From positions 1 through 56,194 of the forward strand of contig ONII01000018.1 of assembly GCA_900317845.1 (NCBI GenBank): a stretch of 56,194 nt of DNA, in the 5' to 3' direction. The position numbers and the translations under genes are program-made. This document shows, in pieces, positions 9,075-16,614 of the stretch. Origin of the DNA: an uncultured Bacteroidales bacterium. GTDB taxonomy: Bacteria; Bacteroidota; Bacteroidia; Bacteroidales; UBA932. Under the pieces are notes generated by a model, which ran no database searches, was not told the origin of the DNA, and was given only the letters and a program-made list of their open reading frames with translations. The number at the start of each line of letters is the position of its first letter. Position 1 is the stretch's first letter.

Positions 9075-11268
9075 AAGGATCATATGGGGCGTTGTGGCCG
9101 GGCTGGGGGTGGCCTGGCTGTGCTGCCTGCCGCGGGAGCTGTTCCGGGATGTGAGTTACTCCACGGTGGTGGAGAGCGCGGAGGGAGAGCTTCTGGGCGC
9201 ACGGATTGCCGCCGACGAGCAGTGGCGATTTCCGCCCTCAGACACCGTGCCGGCGCGCTACGCTGCCGCACTGATCCAGTTTGAAGACCGGGCCTTCCGC
9301 TGGCATCCGGGCGTGAATCCCGTAGCGCTGGTGCGGGCGGCCGTGGCCAACCTCCGGGCCGGGCACGTGGTGAGCGGGGGCTCCACCCTTACCATGCAGG
9401 TCATTCGCCTGTCCCGGCAAAAGGAGCGCACGCTGTGGCAGAAAACCATTGAGGCAGTGCAGGCCACCCGCCTGGAGCTTCGCTATTCCAAGAAACAAAT
9501 TCTGGCCCTCTATGCCGCCCATGCCCCCTACGGTGGTAACGTGGTAGGGCTGGAAGCGGCTGCCTGGCGCTATTTTGGCCGCCCGGCCGCGGAGCTCTCC
9601 TGGGCAGAGGCCGCTACGCTGGCCATCCTGCCCAATGCGCCCGGAACCCTGCACCTGAGCCGGGGCCGGGAACAGTTGCTAACCAAACGGAACCGACTCC
9701 TGGGACGACTCCTGGAGCATGGGGATATGGACCGGGACACCTATGAAGCGGCCCTGGAAGAGCCGCTACCGGGGGCTCCCCTGCCCCTGCCGGCCTTGGC
9801 GCCGCACTATGTAAACCGCTGTCCGCAGGGGGAACGCACCCGCACTACGCTGCGCATCGGCTTGCAAAAAGCCGTATCTGATGCCGTTGACCGGCGTTCC
9901 AATGACCTGGCGGCGGAGGGCGTGGCAGACATGGCAGCCGTGGTGATAGACAATGCCACCGGAGCCGTGGTGGCTTATATCGGCAATGCCTGCATGGACC
10001 GGGAACGGCCGGGGATGCAGGTGGATGTGGCGGCACGGGCACGCAGTACCGGGAGCATCCTGAAGCCGTTTTTGTATGCGGCGGCGCTGGAGGAGGGAGT
10101 GATTCTGCCCCGGACGCTGCTGCCGGACGTTCCCATGAACCTCGGGGGCTTTGCGCCGCAGAACTTTGACCGCCAGTTCTATGGGGCCGTGCCGGCGAGT
10201 GAGGCGCTGGCCCGCTCGCTGAATGTGCCGGCGGTGTATCTCCTTCGCTCTTACGGCGTGTCCAAGTTCCATGCCCTGCTCAAGGAGGCGGGGCTGAGCA
10301 CCCTCACGGAGGCGCCGGAGCACTACGGGCTGTCGCTCATCCTGGGCGGTGCGGAGGCGCGCCTGGACGAGGTGACGGCAGCGTATGCCGGGATGGTGCG
10401 GTTCTATCAGGGGCAAAGCGAGGCCGATTTTGCCCCTCGCTTAGCGATTGGGTACACGCTGGAGGCGCTCAAGGAGGTGAATCGGCCCGATGAGCTGGAC
10501 TGGCGGCTCATCCGCTCGGTGCGGAAGGCGGCGTGGAAAACGGGCACCAGCTACGGCTTCCGCGATGCCTGGGCCGTGGGGATGACCCCGGCCTATACCA
10601 TTGGCGTATGGGCGGGCAATGCGCAGGGGCAGGGCGTGCCGGGGCTCACGGGCGCCCGCGCCGCCGGGCCGGTGATGTTCGATATCCTGAACCTGCTGCC
10701 GGAGGAGGAGCGGTGGTTTGAGATGCCCGGCCAAGCCGGGCATGACGGGGGGCAAGCCGGGCATGACGGGGGCGTCACCCCCGGCTCCGACCGGGGGGCT
10801 GCCTGGGTGGCGGTGTGCGTGCAGTCCGGGATGCTGGCGGGGCCGGAGTGCCCGGAAACGCAGGACATCCTGATCCCAGCCGCAGGGCTGGAAACCGCCC
10901 CCTGCCCTTACCACAAGAACGGGGAATTTGTGCTGCCGCCCGCCATGGAATGGTACTACAAGCCCCATCATCCGGAGTACACGGGCGCGCGAAAAACACG
11001 GCAGGAGAAGGCCATAGAGTTCATTTACCCGGCCTCCGGCAGTACCCTCACCCTCCCCCGGCAGTTAAACGGCCAGGTGGAAGGTGTGGTGTTCCGCGCA
11101 GCGCACCACCAGACAGATGCCACCCTCTGGTGGCACATGGACAACACGTACATCGGGGAAACCCGCTTCCTCCATCAGCTCCGCCTGGCCCCCGCTCCCG
11201 GGAAGCACGCCCTCACGGTGGTAGATGGCCAGGGTAATACGGCTTCAGTGGTGTTTTACGTACGCTAA
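9064..11268 (+). CDS. pbpC: Penicillin-binding protein 1C (bifunctional transglycosylase/transpeptidase)
   Basis: 734-residue inner-membrane peptidoglycan synthase. One N-terminal membrane segment (about residues 6-24) precedes a GT51 domain with the catalytic Glu74 in FEDRAFRWHPG and the SGGSTLTMQ motif. The transpeptidase domain has SxxK at residues 331-334 (STGSILKP), RSLNVP, and KTGTS. The C-terminus is the beta-rich BiPBP_C domain typical of PBP1C (EFIYPASGSTLTLP to the end). The first residues MRMRR come from the third copy of the upstream 51-base repeat, so the true start is slightly uncertain. A run of palindromic elements at 10722-10799 inserts a Gly/Asp-rich linker (MPGQAGHDG and related) before the C-terminal domain. 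Genomic pairing with the preceding macroglobulin is conserved in many bacteria. Confidence 0.96.
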   Translation: MRMRRIIWGVVAGLGVAWLCCLPRELFRDVSYSTVVESAEGELLGARIAADEQWRFPPSDTVPARYAAALIQFEDRAFRWHPGVNPVALVRAAVANLRAGHVVSGGSTLTMQVIRLSRQKERTLWQKTIEAVQATRLELRYSKKQILALYAAHAPYGGNVVGLEAAAWRYFGRPAAELSWAEAATLAILPNAPGTLHLSRGREQLLTKRNRLLGRLLEHGDMDRDTYEAALEEPLPGAPLPLPALAPHYVNRCPQGERTRTTLRIGLQKAVSDAVDRRSNDLAAEGVADMAAVVIDNATGAVVAYIGNACMDRERPGMQVDVAARARSTGSILKPFLYAAALEEGVILPRTLLPDVPMNLGGFAPQNFDRQFYGAVPASEALARSLNVPAVYLLRSYGVSKFHALLKEAGLSTLTEAPEHYGLSLILGGAEARLDEVTAAYAGMVRFYQGQSEADFAPRLAIGYTLEALKEVNRPDELDWRLIRSVRKAAWKTGTSYGFRDAWAVGMTPAYTIGVWAGNAQGQGVPGLTGARAAGPVMFDILNLLPEEERWFEMPGQAGHDGGQAGHDGGVTPGSDRGAAWVAVCVQSGMLAGPECPETQDILIPAAGLETAPCPYHKNGEFVLPPAMEWYYKPHHPEYTGARKTRQEKAIEFIYPASGSTLTLPRQLNGQVEGVVFRAAHHQTDATLWWHMDNTYIGETRFLHQLRLAPAPGKHALTVVDGQGNTASVVFYVR
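10722..10799. repeat. In-frame palindromic elements inside pbpC
   Basis: Two tandem copies of a CAAGCCGGGCATGACGG unit, followed by a CCCCCGGCTCCGACCGGGGG palindrome. All are read in frame, giving MPGQAGHDG, GQAGHDGG and TPGSDR. The same palindromes occur within the macroglobulin gene at 36.1-37.2 kb. The insert sits in a linker between the transpeptidase and BiPBP_C domains. Confidence 0.85.
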
Positions 11269-11287
11269 TCCCTGCATGGGATTTTTT
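11267..11287 (+). terminator. Intrinsic terminator of pbpC
   Basis: AATCCC / GGGATT stem with a TGCAT loop, followed by a T-run. It overlaps the pbpC stop codon, and its T-run is shared with the -33 element of the next promoter. Confidence 0.7.
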
Positions 11288-11315
11288 GCATTCTTGTAAA
11301 CTATTTGTATATTTG
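11285..11315 (+). promoter_or_regulatory. Promoter of the histidine kinase operon
   Basis: TTTG at 11285-11288, a 19-base spacer and TATATTTG at 11308-11315 match the Bacteroidota consensus exactly. The start codon lies 34 bases downstream. Confidence 0.75.
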
Positions 11316-11349
11316 TGAAATGCGCCAAGAATAAACCGATATTTACAAT

Positions 11350-13284
11350 ATGGTAAGAAAATTCCTGAGCCTTCTTATCACCCTGCCGTGCACACTGCTT
11401 CTGCTGCACGCCCAAAACAATGCTTACGGGATTGACGATCAATGCTACAATCTTTTCCGCGAGACAGAATCCCTGCATGGGAAAGAAGGCTTCAAAGAGG
11501 CCAATGCCGCCCTCCTGGCAGAGGCACGGAAAAAAGGCGATACCAAGGCGGAAACCCTGTACTATGTGGAGCAAATGAAGGACTTCACGCAGAGCAAGCG
11601 CCTGAAACCAGTCACGGAAGAGGATGACGCCCGGCTCAACCAGCTCATGGAGGAGCTCAAGCAGAATGCCCAGAAAAACGGCTACAACCAATATTACTAC
11701 TACGCCTATGAAATGGCGCAGACCTACTTCTACAACCACGACAAATTCTACAGGACCATGGAACTGGCGCAGGAGATGCAGACCTACGCCAGAGAGAACG
11801 GGGACGAATACGGTATGTGGATGGGAACGCGGTACCTGGTGTCGCTGTATGTAGCCCAGAACGACTACCTGTCGGCCAAAAAATTTATTCTGGAGGCGCT
11901 GAACATCTTCCACAGCAGCACGGACCCTACCGTAAAACGGCAAAGCGTATGCCGGCTGTACTGCGACCTGTCCGACACCTACCCGATCGGCCACGACTCC
12001 GTACGCATCAATCTCAAAAAGGCGGAGCTGGCATCCAAACAGCACCTGGACACCCTGCGCTGTCATTACCAATGGGCTAAGCTGGCGGCCTTCGACAAGG
12101 ACATCAAGTCCTACGAACAGCACCGTGACTACTGCCGGCAGGACCGCCTCCTCTTCCAAATCAGTTCCACGGCACAGCAACTGTTCAGCCGCATAGACTC
12201 CCTGGTTTATGGCTATGGGCTCAAGGACATTAATTTTGACTACTACACCACGCGCCTGCGGGAAGTCAAGTACACCGCCAACATCGCGGAGGTTTATGGC
12301 TTCAAGGACCTGGCCTTCGAGATAGAGAAAAGCCTGAATGCCTTCAACGAGCAAAAGATTTCCCAGACCAACCAGTCGCGCCTGGTGGAGATGAGCGCCC
12401 GGATGGGCAACAACATGCTGCAGGCACAGGTAACGGCCCAGTCCATCCAGATGCGCCGCACCTCCATCCTCCTGATGATCCTGCTCACCATCATCCTGCT
12501 GGGTACCCTGGTATTCCTGCTCTTCTATATCCGCAACCTCCGGCGCACCAACGAGAAAGTCCGGCTGGCCGATGCCGCTAAGACCCGCTTCGTCCAAAAC
12601 ATGAGCCATGAGGTCCGCACCCCGCTGAACGCCATCGTGGGCTTCTCCCAGCTGCTTTCCCTCCCGGACGGCAGTTTCCCGGAAGCGGAGAAAGAAGAGT
12701 TTGCCGCACATATCGTGAACAACTCCAAGATGCTCACCATGCTGCTGGACGATATCCTGAATGCATCGGCCATGGACAAGGGCACATACAAGATTACCTA
12801 TGAGCCCGGAGAACTCCACCGCATGGCGCAGGCGGCTATTTCCAGCACCGAGCACCGTTTGCAGCCGGGCGTACACATGTTATACGTTCCGGAGCAGGAG
12901 GAGCCGTTCACCTTTGTCACGGATCCCGGTCGCGTACAGCAAATCCTGATTAACCTGCTTTCCAACGCGTGCAAACACACATCGGCCGGCGAAATCCGCC
13001 TCACCAGTTCGTTAAAGGCCAACCCGGGCTATGTGACCTTTGCCGTAACCGATACCGGTATGGGCATTCCGCCGGAACAGGCAGAGAAAATTTTTGAGCG
13101 CTTTGCCAAACTCAATGATTTTGTGCAAGGAACCGGCCTGGGACTGAGCATCTGCCGGGATATCGCCGACCGCATGGGCGCCAAAGTGTACCTGGACACC
13201 GCGTATTCCGGAAAGGGCGCCCGTTTTATTTTCCAGGTGCCCGTGGAGCCGACAACCACTCTTGAAAACATTAAAAACCAATAA
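11350..13284 (+). CDS. Membrane sensor histidine kinase with periplasmic helical sensor
   Basis: 644-residue inner-membrane kinase. A signal-like N-terminus (MVRKFLSLLITLPCTLLLLH) leads to a long, helix-rich sensor region resembling TPR repeats (to about residue 370) and a membrane segment near 374-394 (ILLMILLTIILLGTLVFLLF). The HisKA dimerisation domain carries phospho-His420 in NMSHEVRTPLN. The HATPase domain has the N box (NLLSNACKH), G1 (DTGMGIPPEQ), F box (IFERFAKL) and G2 (GTGLGLSICRDIADRMG). There is no receiver domain in the protein; the next gene, one base downstream, supplies one. Signal unknown. This TPR-sensor architecture is common in Bacteroidota two-component systems. Confidence 0.93.
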   Translation: MVRKFLSLLITLPCTLLLLHAQNNAYGIDDQCYNLFRETESLHGKEGFKEANAALLAEARKKGDTKAETLYYVEQMKDFTQSKRLKPVTEEDDARLNQLMEELKQNAQKNGYNQYYYYAYEMAQTYFYNHDKFYRTMELAQEMQTYARENGDEYGMWMGTRYLVSLYVAQNDYLSAKKFILEALNIFHSSTDPTVKRQSVCRLYCDLSDTYPIGHDSVRINLKKAELASKQHLDTLRCHYQWAKLAAFDKDIKSYEQHRDYCRQDRLLFQISSTAQQLFSRIDSLVYGYGLKDINFDYYTTRLREVKYTANIAEVYGFKDLAFEIEKSLNAFNEQKISQTNQSRLVEMSARMGNNMLQAQVTAQSIQMRRTSILLMILLTIILLGTLVFLLFYIRNLRRTNEKVRLADAAKTRFVQNMSHEVRTPLNAIVGFSQLLSLPDGSFPEAEKEEFAAHIVNNSKMLTMLLDDILNASAMDKGTYKITYEPGELHRMAQAAISSTEHRLQPGVHMLYVPEQEEPFTFVTDPGRVQQILINLLSNACKHTSAGEIRLTSSLKANPGYVTFAVTDTGMGIPPEQAEKIFERFAKLNDFVQGTGLGLSICRDIADRMGAKVYLDTAYSGKGARFIFQVPVEPTTTLENIKNQ

Positions 13285-13285
13285 C

Positions 13286-13705
13286 ATGACACCAATTTAC
13301 GCACAAGCGCACGACTATTCCGCGTTCAATGTCCTGGCTGTGGACGACATTCCCCTGAATCTGATGTTGGTGCAGAAGATGCTGGGACGCTTCAACTTTG
13401 AAATGCGCACCGCCTCCGGTGGCCAGCAGGCGCTGGATGCCGTGAAAGAGAAGAAACCGGACCTGATTCTGCTGGACCTGATGATGCCCGGGATTGACGG
13501 ATTTGAGGTTCTCAGACGCCTCCGGGAGAATCCGGAGACGGCGGACATCCAGGTTGTCATCCTGAGCGCCCTCAACTCCAACGAGGACGTTGTGAAAGGC
13601 TTCAATGCCGGTGCCAACGACTTTATCATGAAGCCCATCATTATGGAAAAGCTGCTCACGTGCGTAGTGAACCAGCTCACCATTGTAGAAAAACGCTCCA
13701 AGTAG
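13286..13705 (+). CDS. Single-domain response regulator (CheY-like)
   Basis: 139-residue protein made only of a receiver domain. The acidic pair is in VLAVDDIP, the phospho-acceptor is Asp64 in LLLDLMMPGIDGFE, the switch Ser is in VVILSALNS and the conserved Lys in FIMKPI. There is no DNA-binding or enzymatic output, so it must act through protein contact; the next two products are candidate targets. The ATG at 13286 begins one base after the kinase stop, implying translational coupling. A TTG start 24 bases upstream inside the kinase gene is possible but adds nothing family-like. Confidence 0.93.
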   Translation: MTPIYAQAHDYSAFNVLAVDDIPLNLMLVQKMLGRFNFEMRTASGGQQALDAVKEKKPDLILLDLMMPGIDGFEVLRRLRENPETADIQVVILSALNSNEDVVKGFNAGANDFIMKPIIMEKLLTCVVNQLTIVEKRSK

Positions 13706-13709
13706 GTCC

Positions 13710-15050
13710 GTGCGTCGCCGCATCCTGCTCATACTGGTGCTGCTGACGGCCCTGGCTAGCTGGGGCCGGGCCCAGATTGTGAACCGGCTGCGGGTAGACC
13801 AACCCACCTTCCTGCGGTATGCCTACTGCCGGATGCAGGAGTTCAATCCGGACAACCTGGCCACAGCAGATTCCCTATACCGGGAGGGCATGGCCCAGAA
13901 CAACTTCCGCTACAAATGCCTGGCGCTGTCACTGGCCTACCCCGTGCACTTTGCGCAGGGAGAATACGAACAGATGGATGCCGCGGTAGCCGAGCTCAAA
14001 ACCCTGCTCGCAGACCGCAAGGACCTGAGGGAATTCTATTTCGCCACCCTCCACGAGTATTGCGAGTTCCTGCTCCAGTGCGACCGCATGCCGGATGCCA
14101 TGCTGGAGGCGCGTGCCATGGAGCGTCTGGCCCAGGCGGAGAAAAAGCCGGTAGGAAAGATGTACGCCTACCGCATTATCGGCCTTATCCAAAGCTACCG
14201 GAACAACCCCTGGCTGGCCATTGAGAACCTGGAGGAAGCGGTCCGATACACCCGCGAAGCCCGGCAGGAGCAGGACCTCCCCAACCTCTACATCCTCCTG
14301 GCGCAGGAAAACGTCAAAAGAAAGCATTTCGATGAGGTGCAGGCCTATTGCGACAAAGCCCAGGAATATGCTTCCTTCTTCCCCATCGTGGACCTGAAAA
14401 TCCGCATGACCAAGGCCCTCCTTTATCATGCACAGGGGGACCATACCGCTTTTATCAAGGCCTACAAAAACTTATGCGCGGACCCGCATTACACCCTGCA
14501 GGCAGACCGGCTGTCCAGGGACCGGCTGGACATCACTTACCTTGTGCTTAACGGAGAACTGGAAAAGGCGCTGGAGAAGGCCGGTACGCTGGAACCGCTC
14601 CGGGAGCGCCTGGCGCAGCAGCAGGACATCTACGCCCGGATGGGCCTATACCAGGATGCCTACAGCCACCTGGAGCAGCTCATGAACGAGAAAGATTCCG
14701 TCTACATAAAAGTCCAGAACGAGGACCTGGCCATCCTGGATGCAGAGATGGAAAACGCACAGCTGCGGGAAGAAGCCCAGCGCCTGGAAGCGCGCAACCA
14801 GATCACCATCCTGCTAGGCTTCCTGCTCATGTTTGCCCTGGCCTTTGTGTCCATCCTGGTTCAGCAGTGGCGGCTAAGGGAAAACCTAGACCAAATGCGC
14901 CACAAAAATGCAGAGATGCTGAAAAACAGGCAGGCCTACCGGAAATTGCTGGACTCCCAGGAGGCCCAGAATGCCTGGCGAATCCAAATGTTACAGAACA
15001 GAACCACCAATATACTCACGCAGGACTATGAAGATATCCTCTCTCTTTAA
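13710..15050 (+). CDS. TPR-like membrane protein resembling a sensor kinase without its kinase domain
   Basis: 446 residues starting at GTG 13710, four bases after the response-regulator stop. A signal peptide (MRRRILLILVLLTALASWGRA) is followed by a helical-repeat region, a short coiled coil (DLAILDAEMENAQLREEAQR), one membrane segment near residues 365-385 (ILLGFLLMFALAFVSILVQ) and a cytosolic coiled-coil tail ending in TNILTQDYEDILSL. The layout copies the sensor half of the upstream kinase, but the protein stops where HisKA and HATPase would begin. It may be a co-receptor or the response-regulator target. I recognise no named family. Confidence 0.8.
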   Translation: MRRRILLILVLLTALASWGRAQIVNRLRVDQPTFLRYAYCRMQEFNPDNLATADSLYREGMAQNNFRYKCLALSLAYPVHFAQGEYEQMDAAVAELKTLLADRKDLREFYFATLHEYCEFLLQCDRMPDAMLEARAMERLAQAEKKPVGKMYAYRIIGLIQSYRNNPWLAIENLEEAVRYTREARQEQDLPNLYILLAQENVKRKHFDEVQAYCDKAQEYASFFPIVDLKIRMTKALLYHAQGDHTAFIKAYKNLCADPHYTLQADRLSRDRLDITYLVLNGELEKALEKAGTLEPLRERLAQQQDIYARMGLYQDAYSHLEQLMNEKDSVYIKVQNEDLAILDAEMENAQLREEAQRLEARNQITILLGFLLMFALAFVSILVQQWRLRENLDQMRHKNAEMLKNRQAYRKLLDSQEAQNAWRIQMLQNRTTNILTQDYEDILSL

Positions 15051-15450
15051 AAGCCATAGCAGCGAACTGCTTGCCCTTGTCTTTTTCCTGGTAGGCTCCT
15101 CCCTGAGCATGCTGGGCCTCATCCAGCGCATTCCCCTCATTCTGGGGATTGCGGGCGTGGTGATTCTGGTGGCCGGTCTGTTATACTTCTGCCTCAAACT
15201 GGTATCCGAACGCGCCTACAAGGAGTATTACAAGGACAGCTATGAGATTGAGCATGAGACCATTGAGGACGAAATCCGCAAATCCATGCGCTACCACCGG
15301 TACCAAGAGGCTGTTCTGGCCCGCTATGAGAGCGCCTGCCGGGACCTGGGCCTGGTGGACGAGCAAAAAGACTGGCTCCTGGACCTGCTGATGGCAGAGA
15401 AGAACAAGGTGGACAAAGAATTGGATGCCCAGGACGGCGGGCATATCTAG
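15028..15450 (+). CDS. Small two-helix membrane protein, last gene of the signalling cassette
   Basis: 140 residues from the ATG at 15028 (MKISSLFKSHSSELLALVFF), which overlaps the end of the TPR gene by 23 bases in another frame and implies coupled translation. Two hydrophobic helices (about residues 14-31 and 35-58) form a hairpin; the rest is a charged, helical cytosolic tail rich in Glu, Lys and Tyr (SYEIEHETIEDEIRKSM). No family recognised. Position and coupling suggest it works with the TPR membrane protein and the response regulator. A pbpC-tail relic begins directly after the stop. Confidence 0.75.
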   Translation: MKISSLFKSHSSELLALVFFLVGSSLSMLGLIQRIPLILGIAGVVILVAGLLYFCLKLVSERAYKEYYKDSYEIEHETIEDEIRKSMRYHRYQEAVLARYESACRDLGLVDEQKDWLLDLLMAEKNKVDKELDAQDGGHI

Positions 15451-15555
15451 GGGGGCGTCTGGACAACGAATACATTGGGAAAACATACCCTCACCGTGGT
15501 GGACGATGAGGGTAACAGCGTTTCCGTAAGGTTCAGAGTGACGGATTTATCCTGA
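15451..15555 (+). pseudogene. Relic of a pbpC 3' end (BiPBP_C domain tail)
   Basis: Bases 15478-15552 read GKHTLTVVDDEGNSVSVRF, closely matching the end of PbpC at 11199-11268 (GKHALTVVDGQGNTASVVF). Just upstream, TGGACAACGAATACATTGGG matches the PbpC DNA TGGACAACACGTACATCGGG at 11138-11157, but in another frame and with the roughly 40 bases between these two blocks missing. The deletion appears joined at a GGGAA microhomology. It is diverged rather than identical, so it is either an old partial duplication or the remnant of a second pbpC. Confidence 0.8.
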
Positions 15556-15567
15556 GCTTGTCGAAGG

Positions 15568-15603
15568 AAGATAGTGGTAAGATAGTGGTAAGATAGTGGT
15601 AAG
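15568..15603. repeat. Tandem 11-base repeat, three copies
   Basis: AAGATAGTGGT repeats three times without change (15568-15600), followed by TCGATGGT/TCGATGGG. It is preceded at 15550-15568 by TCCTGAGCTTGTCGAAGGA, a short sequence I recognise as a widely dispersed bacterial intergenic repeat; this supplies the stop codon of the pbpC relic. Confidence 0.85.
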
Positions 15604-15746
15604 GTCGATGGTTCGATGGGCTCACCATAAATGGCCGATGATAACTCAGACGTCTTCCGTCAGACTTCAGACATCCTTAGGTGTTCCTTTAGTCCTCCTT
15701 TGGTGTTCGATTAGAGGTTGATAGAGCAAAAATTGGCGATAACGGC

Positions 15747-15923
15747 TTAGCCGCGCCGTTTATTCTCCTCCATCAACGCCAGCAACTCCTTAAACCTCTC
15801 CACCCTATCCAGCTTCAATTCTCCAGCGGCATAGAGCTTCTTGTTATGCTTGATCCAATTGAGTGAAGGATTACGCTTATTGTTCTCAATGAACGCAACC
15901 ACATCATTGTATTTCAACAGCCA
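15747..15923 (-). pseudogene. Relic of a helicase-associated (HA) domain protein
   Basis: The minus strand encodes WLLKYNDVVAFIENN, then KRNPSLNWIKHNKKLYAAG and a terminal ERFKELLALMEENKRRG. This is the pattern of the helicase-associated domain repeats found at the ends of large Bacteroidales helicases. A stop codon precedes the segment in frame and the usual stretch between NPS and NWIKHN is shortened, so only the last domain survives. Confidence 0.65.
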
Positions 15924-15957
15924 CTTTTAATTTTTCCTCCCTTCACTCTCACCTCAC

Positions 15958-16009
15958 CCATACTCTACCCATACTCATTGAGTAAGCCTGGAGCGAGCCT
16001 AGAGTATGG
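15958..16009. repeat. 10-base perfect inverted repeat beside the IS66 relic
   Basis: CCATACTCTA at 15958-15967 faces TAGAGTATGG at 16000-16009. TAGAGTATG recurs at 16022-16030 as a direct repeat. The element directly borders the truncated end of tnpB and could be a scar of the deletion; no IS66 terminal repeat is evident. Confidence 0.6.
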
Positions 16010-16020
16010 CTAGAAGCAGC

Positions 16021-16170
16021 TTAGAGTATGCCTAGAATGTATACGTCATCGTTCATCGGGTCCCCACCAATCTTATTCCGCACCACTCCTGAGAGCGTAT
16101 GAAAGCTCTTTCGCATATCCGTCGGCTCGCTGTAGAGCCAGTAGCGCAATCCGCCGTCCAAACTAAACAT
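16021..16170 (-). pseudogene. tnpB: Truncated IS66-family tnpB (IS66 Orf2)
   Basis: Encodes 49 residues beginning MFSLDGGLRYWLYSEP, then TDMRKSFHTLSGVVRNKIGG and DPMNDDVYI, the N-terminus of the IS66 Orf2 protein as seen in Bacteroidales. Homology ends abruptly after VYI and a chance stop follows; about half of the protein and the DDE transposase gene are missing. Confidence 0.85.
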
Positions 16171-16454
16171 GGGTGGATGACGCTATGATGATATCCTTCA
16201 ACTCACGGCCACTCAGGTTGCCGCTTATCCGCATCATCGTTCCGGTGGGAGTTCTTTTGTTTTCCGCTCCTTGATCTGGCAGGCTTTATGGGATTGGGAA
16301 GAAAAGATCCTCCTGATACCAATTGTAGGAACTCGCCGCTTGGCGTCATAAAAGCTCCCGGCGTTTATCCCAAGTTCTGAAAGACGCTGCTTGTAACTGA
16401 TCTTGGTCTCGTCGCAATAGTGATAATCTGGGCGACCTCTTCCTTTGTCATCAT
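16163..16454 (-). pseudogene. tnpA: Frameshifted IS66-family tnpA (IS66 Orf1)
   Basis: Family-like segments lie in different frames: MMTKEEVAQII at the start, then CDETKISYKQRLSELG, then GTMMRISGNLSGRELKD running to IIIASSTHV and a stop. At least two frameshifts separate them. The stop overlaps the tnpB ATG, as in intact IS66 elements. No functional product is expected. Confidence 0.8.
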
Positions 16455-16555
16455 GGCTAATAAGTCTTTGATGCAAAGGTAGCCACTACCAGGCAGTCCT
16501 AATAGACGTGGTTTATCGGCTTACTTTATGTAAGGTTAACACTTTTCGCAAGATG

Positions 16556-16580
16556 AAAAAGGCCTCTCCGAAGAGAGGCC
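16556..16580 (-). terminator. Intrinsic terminator of the pilus operon
   Basis: Perfect 8-base stem GGCCTCTC/GAGAGGCC with a TTCG tetraloop on the minus strand, followed by TTTTT. It lies 35 bases beyond the stop of the last pilus gene. Confidence 0.9.
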
Positions 16581-16614
16581 AGAGGAATGATACAAGACCG
16601 TTCTAATAATAGTT

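Noticed and set aside
15958-16030. TAGAGTATG repeats as intact IS66 terminal inverted repeats
   Set aside because: They do not flank a complete element or show a target-site duplication, and the sequence does not match IS66 ends as I know them.
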